Of a stretch of DNA of 64,000 bases, positions 45,955 through 57,600 are shown piece by piece (position 1 is the first letter of the stretch; the number at the start of each line of letters is the position of its first letter). Source of the DNA: Anisakis pegreffii (Eukaryota; Nematoda; Chromadorea; Rhabditida; Anisakidae); contig JAPYMA010002233.1 of NCBI GenBank assembly GCA_035041965.1, forward strand, positions 1 to 64,000. The letters run 5' to 3'. The translations under genes were made by a program, and so were the position numbers. The notes under the pieces were generated by a model. That model saw only the letters and a program-made list of their open reading frames with translations, ran no database searches and was not told where the DNA came from.

Positions 45955-46750
45955 TTCGTTTTCCTTCGTATTTATAAATAATTTGATGTTTAAAATGCCT
46001 GGATCAACCTCAAACGATTCGGATTCAATGCATCGAAAACACGTTTAGATATTATCCAATTGACGCGGTACAATATCTTTCAAGATTAACTTCCTCAAGT
46101 GGAAAGATTCCCCAAGTTCATATAAGAATGATGAACTAAGAAACAAACAAAAATAGCAATTAACAAGCAAAAACTTATCAGTTGAATAATGAACAAAAAT
46201 GCGACAATATTTTACACAGCAAAAGTTCGAATCAACGATGAACACCGCTCTAAACAACCGATAATGGCAACTGTCAATCAGTTCTGCGAAACGAGTGTCT
46301 GCTGCTGTTGGTTCAGATATTAATTAATGACGACCTCTCGACTGTGTTAATAACGATGACAACAGCAACAATAATGCGAACAACACTAACAACTATTACA
46401 ACGACACTCTTACTTTAGCTATCACTATTGCCCTCATCACTGAATCAGAATAATTTAGTCAATAAGTAATTTTTTAGTCATTGTACAATAAAAATATTAA
46501 ACTATAAGATTTCGACTGATTATATCAGTCTACAGCGCAATCATAGATAATACAATGTAATATGTGAGCAACGGAATAACTAAAGTGATCAAACCAGACT
46601 GCGATGAAGGTCAGACAAAGCAATATCTAACAGTGATAAGAATGATGCTGTTGCTATGCAATATGACCATTTCGGTAACGACAATGAAGATATCAATATC
46701 AACGAAACAAAATGCACTAATGGTTGTTACATCAACACTAGTGATGCCTC
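45955..46750. other. Upstream region of upb-1
   Basis: No coding exon is supported. The stretch is expected to contain the promoter of the minus-strand beta-ureidopropionase gene. Confidence 0.3.
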
Positions 46751-46784
46751 TATTCCAGTTAAAACTATTCTATCCCTGTTCTTT

Positions 46785-47325
46785 TCCAAGGAATAGAATA
46801 GAACAGTTCTCAAATGAGGAACGCACAGGATAGAATAGAATAGAGCCGTTTTTAGAGCGGAATAGAACAGAATAGAATAGTTTTCAAAAAAGTGGCATGT
46901 GGCTCATAAGAGGAAGATTTCCATTCGTTATTTTTGATCTAATAATAATCTTCCTTTTCCACTGTTATCGTCAACAAATAATTCCTTCTTTACAATCGTT
47001 CAATTCCTTCTTTTATTTTACACAAACTATTTGTCACTGTAAGCATGAGGCAGTTAATTTTCTTGAAATATATGGATCGATCCTCTTGGCTAATGATGCT
47101 TTTTTTTCTACTTTTAATGTTCAATTCCGTTCTGTTATATTCTTCAGCTCTTCTTTTCTGTTCTGTTCTGTTCTCTTCTGCATGTGCCTTTTTTGAAACT
47201 TTTCTGCTTTACCCGTTGAATTATTCTTTTCCCCATTTTCATTTTTGATAGCCATTTTGTTTTGGCATTTCGGAATTTTAGAATTGTTCTGTTCTGTTCT
47301 GTTCTATTCCTGTTCTCTCAGCGTG
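46785..47325. repeat. Segment bounded by inverted GAATA/GAACA pentamer arrays
   Basis: The left side (about 46785-46880) is built of GGAATAGAATAGAACAG words. The right side (47150-47185 and 47280-47318) is built of the complementary TTCTGTTCTGTTCTATTCC words. The arms could fold back on each other across about 400 bp. This is the arrangement of a foldback element or MITE with subterminal pentamer repeats. No target duplication was identified. Confidence 0.5.
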
Positions 47326-48342
47326 GTGAAATAGCAAGAAATATGATGATAATAACTGTGCAGTTCGTCCCGACAGTTTACTCTCAAACCGAAGCACATC
47401 TTCTCATGGCGATAAATCTGGATTAAACTGATTTGTTCAAGCAGACTAAATTTTTCTGACTGAGCATGGAATTTTATTGGTAGCGTAAAATGTGAACATT
47501 TCTATAATGGATCGCAGCTGGAGTTCAGAGTGTAATCAAAAAGTGAGAATTGGATATTTGTTCAAGTTCGAATTGTGACTTTGACCTACACACATCCATA
47601 TCTCCTGTATGAGAATTATAAGCCATGAATATCAATGGTGCAACTTTCCACATGTTAAATAGTCAGCTTATGACGGCTGATCAGTTAAAATCAAATGTTA
47701 CGGAACATATATGATGAAAGGACGGCTTAATTGCTAATTAAATAAATAAATTGGGAAAGCAGACTGTGAATGTCGAGTCTTCAGCGAAGTGTGAACATCA
47801 ACACTTTTTCAGGCGATCCAATGTCGTGAAGTGAAAGAGTTGCAATTCTTAAATGATAGAGATATGCAGTCGAATCTCAGGTTGCGTTCATTACTCGACT
47901 TTTCACTAGTAACGTTCATGTAAGAGCAATCTTTATAATATGGGCACTGCGTGTTTCATGTTCAGTCGAATTGTTTGCTAAGATGTTCGTAGCAACTGAC
48001 AATTTTTATATAGAACATGACTCTTGGTAAAGAAGTACATATGCTTGTATTTTATTAAAATTCAATTCAGTTGTATAGCTTTATAAAAGAACCAACCCCA
48101 ATTGGTCAAGTTAATCCTTCTAATAATAACCATAACCATCTAATAAACATATCGTTTTCAGACAAGCTCTTCAACAACCTCTAATCTTTTAGAAAATGAA
48201 CTTCAGTTTGAGAAAAGTACTCGTACCACTTTGCAGAAGAGAATTTCATTCCCTTGACATATATCACTGCACAAATAAAAACACACTTTGATGCACATGA
48301 TTATTCTGATATTAACGTTGGGCATTACATGTGCATTTTTTC
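47326..48342. other. Intergenic stretch, nothing recognised
   Basis: AT-rich sequence without a supportable gene or repeat. Confidence 0.3.
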
Positions 48343-48420
48343 GTTGGATAGCGGTCTAGCAAACTGCTTTTTTGCGAACGATAGCGGAATAGCGGACTGC
48401 TCCTGCTATTCCTCTAACCG
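48343..48420. repeat. AATAGCGGA repeat related to 41336-41470
   Basis: Carries GATAGCGGTCTAGC, GATAGCGGAATAGCGGAC and GCTCCTGCTATTCC, the same vocabulary as the repeat at 41336-41470. It is short and lacks termini. It is probably a fragment of the same MITE family. Confidence 0.4.
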
Positions 48421-48525
48421 TACATCAGCGATTGAACACATAAGTCTTGCACCATTAAGATGCGTAAATACAAATTTGCGCTCTAACACTGCACTTAATT
48501 CAAGCCTACCGTCCTCTTGAACGGT

Positions 48526-48870
48526 TCAATGTTGAGTTTGCCTTTGATGCAGCAGCACTACCATCCCATTACAGCTCGTTATGCTATGTGACTGTGTTGA
48601 GTGGTGAGAGGAGATGAAACTTGATGAATCATAAATTGTAATAATATGCACGGGTCTAACCCCTAATGAAGGAATGACGACGAACTGACTTTCGCAATGT
48701 TCACACGTATGGGATTTAGATTTAGCAAATATCACACAAACAAATCTTTCACAATGCGCACACGCAAAAAAAATCCCATGCAGTACTTTGTCTGAATGTA
48801 AACATGCATAACCAACGAACGAATCACTGTATCCGATAATGTTCACTTTGAATATACATTGTTGCGACAT
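48526..48870 (-). CDS. Cys-rich small ORF, unrecognised
   Basis: A single open frame, 114 residues from MSQQCIF; the frame opens 33 bases further upstream. Two Cys pairs with zinc-knuckle spacing, ACAHCERFVC and HTCEHCES, are separated by about 12 residues, and the region between hydrophobic segments reads GIFFACAHCERF. The C-terminal third is Ser/His-rich and may be non-coding read-through or a mispredicted exon. No family is recognised. The clustered CxxC pairs in an AT-rich intergenic region make chance less likely, but there is no splice or conservation evidence. Confidence 0.35.
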   Translation of the reverse strand: MSQQCIFKVNIIGYSDSFVGYACLHSDKVLHGIFFACAHCERFVCVIFAKSKSHTCEHCESQFVVIPSLGVRPVHIITIYDSSSFISSHHSTQSHSITSCNGMVVLLHQRQTQH

Positions 48871-48903
48871 GGAATTGTGGAGGAATTTTGATATGAGTAA
48901 CAA

Positions 48904-50190
48904 ACTGATGCTTATTAATGACTGGTGATTTTCTGGTGCTTATTGACTGTTGATTATTATTGACGACTATTATAGAATGATGCAATAAAGATTTTCAACT
49001 GTTTAATGTCGCAGTAAGGTTTTTCCCAAACAAATAAGTGGTGCAAGCACAAACGAGCAATTTAAGGTAAGTGATACAACAGTTAGTGGATGATTATCTG
49101 ACGAGAACGAATCAGTATCAAACGAGCACAATCAGTGTCAAATGATTTATGCAAATCTTCGTTTCTGCTAATTGTTATAGTTCATTTTGATTCTTGCTTT
49201 ATGCAACATTCTAGAAACCAATTTTTTTCATATTTTCCATTTGATTCAGGTTATGGCGACAGAATAGAACGATTTGATGAAGTGAAACAAAAACGCATAG
49301 GGGCCATATATACCAGAAGAGCAAAACTATTCAGCACTTCAAAAATGAAAATTTTATGTTTACTGCTGTAATACGTTCAACACACGTGTCCAGCAATATA
49401 ATTTCTACTGAGAATTCATGAAGAACAGATCGTATTCGTGTCGTCTAAAATCACTACGAATTTATGGCGTAAATGATTTGATGTAGTAATTTCAAGATGA
49501 ATGCGATTCGTTACGTGAATCAGTTCACACTTGAATCAAACTTCAATTTGTTACAATATTAAAAGAAGAATTACGAATGAGTAGACTGAATCACATTGGA
49601 ATAAACCCATCTATAGATCGAATGAAAATTTCATATGGGAACGAGCTTATAGCGTAGGTTGGATTATTAAGAATATGAATTTATCACTGATTCTGTCTAT
49701 TGTCTTTGATTTCTTCTCATCCACTTATCACTGTTTTTTCTGATCATTTGACACCACTAGCAATTAAAGATTTCCATTTAAAATTTCTCATTGTCATTAT
49801 TTGCTAACAGTAAAAATCTTCCATAATTTTAGAGTTGCACGATCAATGGTCAACTTATATCATGTGTCATAGACGTCCATCACCAAGTCATTCCACTCAC
49901 AAATTATTTCATGACCATCACTCAACTTATTTGCATTTCATCTGTGCACATTACGGTACATAGTTCTACGTAACAGTGATGCGATGTGAGCAGTGTTCGC
50001 AACCAATGGACCCCGTTGGGAAGCTAATTGGCCGACGAGGGACATGCTGTGAGCATAAGGTAACGCTTGTGCTCTTAGAAATTTCCATCCGACTTGTCTA
50101 TCGCACTGTGTAGTAATGATACCCATTCCATTTAATACACAGTCGATTATCCGATTTTCACAAGTTGTCAGTTTGCAAGGTTCAACTCTC
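48904..50190. other. Intergenic stretch with unrecognised ORFs
   Basis: The minus-strand frame 50198-49938 (86 codons) contains LASQRGPLVANTAHIASLLR and is more GC-rich than its surroundings. I cannot assign it. It lies next to a tRNA-derived repeat and may belong to a mobile element. The rest is AT-rich without features. Confidence 0.3.
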
Positions 50191-50199
50191 ATACACAAG

Positions 50200-50470
50200 C
50201 ATTGCTTGGCAAAAGACTATTTCGGTCACCTCTCGAACGTATCCATTTTTTTGATATTTCTGTATCGTGCACGTGGGCGACACACCCGATGCCCTTCTGT
50301 GGGCTAACACAAGGATTAATTTATCGTCTGCACCCACACCAGGAGACGTGCTCCAACAATAAGCACTCAACCTTTCAACGAAACAGTTTTCCCAACCCGG
50401 ACCCGAACCCTATGCCCACCACACGCGACTGTCACAATACCCACTGAACCACCAGGCCATCACAAATTAA
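50200..50470 (-). mobile_element. tRNA-derived SINE with good box A and box B
   Basis: On the minus strand, GGCCTGGTGGTTCAGTGGGT contains box A (TGGTTCAGTGGG, complement of 50440-50451). About 30 bases on, GGGTTCGGGTCC (complement of 50399-50410) is an excellent box B. The acceptor stem cannot close, so this is not a working tRNA. The tRNA-like head leads into an unrelated body that seems to run to about 50200. The far boundary and any terminal tail are not resolved. Confidence 0.6.
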
Positions 50471-51627
50471 CCGTTCGAAACAATTCAATACACTGAAAAC
50501 CTTTAGCTCCTCATATCTCACGTTCACTTTGGCAGGTAACCAAACTGGCGATGATCCAAAAGAGGGCTGAGAATTATCACTGAAGCACGTTACTAGCTCT
50601 GTCTTACCGACTACACTAAAGCTTTTAATATCTGATATGCTAATGGTCATGATGTCTCACTGATTTATGCTCTTGTGAATAATCTTTTAATTCTTGGCTC
50701 TTAGTCAGTAGCTCTAATGTTAATGAAACGTTATTATAACGACTAATCTGAATGATTTTCAAGACGACGCGCTACTGAAAAACCACTTCAACTTGTTTTG
50801 CTTATTGTTGTTAATTTTAATCAGACTCATTTCCCGAATTAATCACGGTTAATGCAACAGTTTAAGACCAAACCCGAATAGGTTGCTGCAGAATGGCTGT
50901 AAGTATATTGTGGTATTCATTTCATAAGCATATAATTTGGTGCCAGTGCCAGTTCTAGAATAAAGTTCGGAATCCGGATTGCACAAAAATCCTTCGCGGG
51001 GTATCAGTCATCACGTTATGTTGCGAAGGAATGAATCTCCTGTTCGCAGGGACGTACGTCTATTCTCGGAAAATATCTCCCACCCAAGAAGCTCTCATGA
51101 AACAAGTAAAATAACAGTAATTCCCGGCCGTGATTTATTCATCATAGTGGCATATCCGAAAGGGGGGAGGAGTAGGGACGCATTATTCTCAGCCGTAGGT
51201 CACAATGACGCAGCAGTCAGATTACTCGTCGTTTGACGGCGATAAATCTGAATCCTTCATCAGCACAACCATGACTTGAAGCAGTCTGTGTCGTCGTGTT
51301 CGAGAAAATGTGTCAGGAATTTAAAAAAATTATAATCCTCGAGAGACAAACGTAGTGCGAAAGGCTCACACGGTGATTGCGTTCAAGGAATCACTTATCC
51401 CTCTCGTTGAAAATTCCGTCGCACCCGCGGAGGGGATGACTGATCTGAAATCGTCACAGGGTATGATCCGATTCCGAACTCTTCTTCAGCAACTTACTAA
51501 AATATTCTGAAATTAGCTTTTAGCGATAAGTTTACATTTCGTTAATATATTCTTTCGTAAGTTATGTTGGATGGAAGGGAATCGATAAGTTTCATATTAT
51601 TTAAAGGAGCGAAAAAGAACCAAAAAG
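50471..51627. other. Upstream region of rme-6
   Basis: This holds a relatively GC-rich patch (about 50980-51440) with an 85-codon plus-strand ORF at 50979-51236 that matches no family I know. It could be 5' untranslated sequence, promoter or a decayed repeat. The start codon of rme-6 follows at 51628. Confidence 0.3.
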
Positions 51628-54600
51628 ATGGATATGTGCAATTGGCAATTAAATAATTCCCTATCGATATTGTGTGAACGTTTACGGTCTGAAAAATTGC
51701 TTGTGGCGAGTGAATTAGAGAATATACAACGATTAAATGAGCAAATTGATGAAGAGCAGTTACTGCTGGCACAGCTTTCTTGGATCGTTAACCGGCAACA
51801 GGTTTTTGCATTCATTCTTTTTGTTGTAGTCACCTCTGTTTCTGTTGATTGAGTTGCTTCGGGAACGAAACAACCATTGTCGTCATGTTCTGATTACGGC
51901 AGCGCATAACAAATGTGAATACTCATCGCTGAATATGAATGAATGAATTTAGACGAAAATGAATTGAACTTAAAGATATCTAAGAATCAGTTCAAGCCGT
52001 AATTTTTAGCATTTAATGTGGAAGTAAATAAACTTTTAGGATATTTTGAATCGATTAGTGAATTCACATCCAAGTGTGTTACCAGAGAACAGCTGTTTAC
52101 TGAATGCTCAGTTGGATTCGGCTGATTTTATCGAAGCATATCAGCGTATTGATGCGCATCATTATAGTTCGTTGACGTCAATCCTTAACACTCTCTACAA
52201 ATCACCGAAATCAGTTGCTGAATTACTGAATGCTTCTGATCAAATTGTTAAGGTTGCCCTTTTCAGTTCATATAATCTACTCACATTGATTCTCAACATT
52301 TTGTTAATTGTTATTGTTCTTTGATATTGGTTTATTCTAAGTGTTCAATAGCTCACTTACCAGATTCGCTTTATTGGTAATCATGTGATACAATGTTGAT
52401 GTGATCAAAATCATCAAATTGCAACTTTCATTATCGTTTTGTAAATGATGCAATTTGCTAATGTTGACTGCAAATTAACCAGTTGATATAATTTATAGGA
52501 AAGTGAAGAGAGCAATGAAGGATTCGTATCGTGTATATTCAGTTTTTTGTATGGATGTTGTGTATTTCCGAACGATGAGCGTTATTTATTGGAAGTTTTA
52601 TCGTATCTAATTGATATGCAGTTGTCGTCGAACAGTGATCCTAGACGTGTTTTGCGCAAGGGCAATGCTGCGTTCTGTCGTCTTTATCGGTTGTTCTCTG
52701 AAGGATTGTTCACTGCGAAGGTAATTTTGTGTTCTGAATCGTTATGATTATCATTGATGTATCCATATTGCAGATATTTCTAACCGCTGCTTTACATGAC
52801 CCGGTTATGTATGTCTTAAGTCAGGATGATATATTTCTCGACATTGATCCATCCAAGTCGGCAATTCGTTTTCCACCAGAGGAACGTAGAAGAAGGTATC
52901 TCATTTACGTTTATTATTCACTGAAAGAAAGAGATTGTTCACGGGCACTTTTGGTATGAATGAGTGCGATTTGAGGTGATTGATTGAGTGAATTATTTAC
53001 ATAATAGTTGATCTTCATTATAGCATCAGCTTGATTATAGATTTGGAGAGGATGAAAACTCACTGAGTTATTTACAAAGATTGAGTGCACATCGCAAAGT
53101 TATCGAATCGAAACTGATTGCAATTAGCACTCGTTTTGTTCAAGGTTTGTTATCTGTTTGATGCTAATACTATCGTCAGTCAAACTTCATAGTGAAGCTG
53201 TTAACTAGAATATTTCATCACTATCCAGTAGTCATCACATTATCCTATTGCTTAAGTTTAGCATTATCAATACACTTTAGATGAGTTTATAACGCAGAGT
53301 GCAGCAGTTAAACTTGTTAATTCAATGTGTTTCATTCATAATAGCAATGCTTCGTATAGAGTGTTGTAATAAAGCATTCTATAACAGGTATAACAGAAGC
53401 AATGAGCTGTTTTCCACAGAGTTTGAGTTGGCTTGTTAAAGAATTGTATTCGACGTTAATCGATCGCAATAAACTTACAACTGAACAAGTTTGATTTCCA
53501 TTTGTTTGTGCTTATTCATATTATCATTAACAAATTCATAAGTGAGAGAAATTCAAATTAATAAGTAAATTGTTTACTTTCAGCATAAACAATATAAATA
53601 AGATTAAACTCATTGGCCTTACGGGACTTCCGATTACAGATGCGTATTCAAAAAAAAGATCATATCAAATTAAATGCCCGTCACAATTTTGAATTCTATT
53701 TCCAACTGTTAATTCTAGTTTGCGAGAGTTCATTGTTTACAATTCAAGCGAGACACGGCATATTCCCATGAATGTATCAATCCTTGTCAATGTGTTCATT
53801 TCGAAACGACTGTGCCATTTGTGGATTAATGCTGTATAATAGATTGATATCATGAATAAGGATTACAGGCATCCATAATATGTACAGATTTGATTTTCAC
53901 ATATCTAATATGTCCGGCTATCGCAAATCCAGAAACATTGGGAGTTATTTCGGATACACCAGTCACTTATATTGCGAGGTTATTTTGTTTGATTTGAAAT
54001 TTAGACTTTGATTGCATTGTAAAAGGTAATCGTGATTGATTGTAAATACTTCATATGCTAATTGTAAGTGTTTTTTATTTTCTAATTCACAGTGCGATAG
54101 TACTTATTATGAAAGTCAGTTACAGGTTTAACTTAATGCAAGTTGGTCAGATATTGCAGACGCTTGCGTTAGCACCTTATGAGCAGCCTCATTCTCATCT
54201 CGCTTACTTCTATTCACATTTTGATCAGGTTCAATATTTCTTATTGTTGTTATTATCAACTATTATTATTACTATTTTTATTATTAATTATTATTATTGT
54301 CTTCTTTTTTGTGCTAATGTGAATATGATGTAAACCTCAATTCAGGGATCAATGGCACAAATCGTTCATCGAGTATTAGAAAGCAGTGGAGAGTCTTTAA
54401 ATGAACTCTTTTCCAAGAACACCTTCGACAGTCATCAGTGTGAACAACATCTTAGACGCTCTTTTGTTGCCAATTTCTCTGAGCTTAATTGCTTTGTGAG
54501 TGCTTTCTTATGTTGCAAGGCACTCTTTTTATTATTAATATCCTTAACGCTATAACATTTTATACAAATTACAAAAATGAACCCCACAAAAAGGGATAAA

Positions 54601-57600
54601 TCTTCTCATTGTTCTGATGTAATAATTACAGCATGCAATATTACGTTCGAGTGCAATCGAACGGATAACTGATACTAATATTCGTCGCGATATTCGCAAT
54701 CTGATACGTCGAATGCCATCTCGTTTCGATGCTCCAAATTCCCCTCAGCGCAATATTGATACCAAAAATGAGGTTTTCTCGACATTATACTTTATCATTT
54801 ATCCATTATTCAGTCGTTACTCCTTTCAGGTTTATGCATTATATTCGTCATCAGTAATAAAGTTCCTTTATTAAGTCAATGGTGGGGATGGAGTAATCAT
54901 TGAATTTTTCACTTTATTGACTCTTTTTTTTCGTTTGAGCAATTTATACGACTGGCAAACTAGCGAATCTATTCTCATTTTATCACAACGGCAAGTGTTC
55001 GCTTTGTGTATTCTCGTATAACAATATTATAATACGTTTATTGCAGTCGAGAATGTCTCCTCCGATCTCAAATAAGTCAGATGGAAATACTCAAAATTCA
55101 ACTCTATCGCCAACTTCGTCCCGTAGTAACAAATTACGAACATTCGCAGATAGAGGTGAATATTTAAATCGTGATTGTGTTGACCGATTAGGCTGGAGAA
55201 TGTTACCGAGTGTGTTACGCATAGTTGATGTATTTGAACATAATTCGTTCCGAAATCTGAATGCATCCAAATTATATGATATTTATTGAACAGTTCAAAC
55301 GGTTGCTCACAAAGGACAGTTACGTTTGCGCAGTCAACACTCTTCACAGCAGGACAGTAATGGGTCTCATCCAGGAGCTGCATCCAACGTTGAGGTTGAA
55401 CGTTTATTCATTTGTATTCGATTTGAACGCGTTTAAATTAATGAACGCTATTTATTATCTGTCGAAAGTATGTATAGTGAGTCGTCATTAATACATAGCA
55501 CAATAACGAATGCTTACTGATGAAATACAATCATTTAGGTGTTGATATTTGCATTAGGCGACAATAGTGAACCGCTGGGATTGTGTAGTGAGGAGAAGTT
55601 TATGGAGTCGTTACGGCAGCCGTTATCGATCAGAAAACATAAAACTTCTGACGGTGCATCTGAGAAACGAACTCGTTTCCTTGATTCTGAGAGTATTGGT
55701 ATTAATTTAGTCTTATTTATTTATTGATCGTTTCATATATTTATTGTTTGTGTCGTTTCGTTGCTTGGAAGGAATGATCTAATTGAAGGTATGTCAGATC
55801 GAGTAACTGATGCTGGAAGTGAAGATGAAGAAGAAGGCGCTAGTTTGTCGTCATCGATTGAAGGTATGCATGTCTCTTCATTGTATCATGAATTTCATGT
55901 GATTTTAAGGAGATGATTAAGAAGGAATTTAATGGTTATAAACGGTAACAATGATGATTTAGGTAATGCAGAGGATGCGCTAGAGGATGACGCCGAGGAC
56001 GTTTCGTCAACGTTGCCGGATAACTTCAGTGATGTTGGTTTGATAAGTGCAAATGTTTCTGGCAGAGGCTCTCCTTCGATCAGTGGGCCACCTTCGGTGA
56101 GTGGTCGAGATACACCGCAGTCATCACACACGGACGCGGCAGTTCAGCAAGGTCTTTGAATGCTTCATCTTATTCTTTACGGAACATTGAACATCTGATT
56201 ACTTTCATCCAGAAAAGTGCTTTTAATTTCTTGATCGCTTTGATAAAACCGGTTCTAGTTGAAGTGATAATGATGTTAAAAATTGAATAACTCGTTTAAT
56301 AATTTTTATGGATCAGTGTGATTTTAAAGACATAAATTAAAGATACTTCGAATGCAAATGCAAACAATACAACGAGAACACGTCATCATCTTCATCGGTC
56401 GAACATGCCGAATCTACCGTTGAGTGTACGTCGTGAGAATTCCGAAGGACTTGAAGATAAGTTCGGTAAATTCGGTCTTCCTCAGCAAGACAACAAACAC
56501 CGATATCGTACGTTCTATTTCAGTGCATATGACATTTATTACAGATCGTTTATTCCATCCTAAAGGCATATAGAGTTGTTTCGACTTTTATTCATTGCCC
56601 AACCAATTCATATTTGCATGCAGAATGAGTATTTGCGAAGTGGGTATCTTGGGATGAGTAGTTATATGTGTTATTACATATAAATGTTATAGTTATGCAA
56701 GTTATTTATCTCTTTAAGTCACTTTCAAAGCAGTCTAAATGTTCACTACAACATTGGCTCTTTGCACTCATTCATAGATGATTTCGTTTTAATTCAATGG
56801 AGGGTGACTAGTTGTTGAGTGACTGTAATTGAAGGTGATGATACGCACTCTTTGGTGAGCGATAGTTGGTCAACAGATGTTCAGCCATCAGACACGGAAG
56901 GCATCATGACAGACACTCGTCACGAAGCGATCAGCAATCTGCCTGCAAATATCCAACAGCTTTTACAACCACCTAATAATGATACCAATAATACACATCA
57001 AATACCAATTGTCAACGAAGAAACTGCACCATCAAGACCGCTTTCTGCGGTCACCAATAGAATGACTAATAGTTGCGTTTCTGTTTCAATCTTATTGAAT
57101 CATATTTCTTTTTACTTGTATTCATGAATGTCCTTTTGGTGATGTGGCCACTGTTATGTTTCAGTCTGTGCTGCTATATGTTTTTTGGATCTAAGATTGC
57201 ATGTAAACATGTCCTCGATATTAAAGGAAAAAGGTGAAGGGAAACACTTCGCAGAGAGACTGATCGTGAGTCCACGATAGAGATATCGTCGTATGTTGGT
57301 TGATTTGAATTGAAGAAGTCTTGCGAATGTGATAATAAAAATATTGAATTAAGGACTGGCGACATGCACAACAGCAAATAATAACGCTGCAACGGCAAAT
57401 ATTGCATCAAACATAACTGCTAATCAAGCAGGTGCAGCCTCTTCGTCCTCGCTGGGTATATTGATGAATTCAGAGGATAGAAGTGATACGTGGTCTGTTG
57501 ATGCGATGGCGAGTGATTCAGAAGCAGATAATATGCTGGTGCATAATCGAAATGATGACCTATTGCTGATCAATGACGACGATTCCACTGATCAGCGCAT

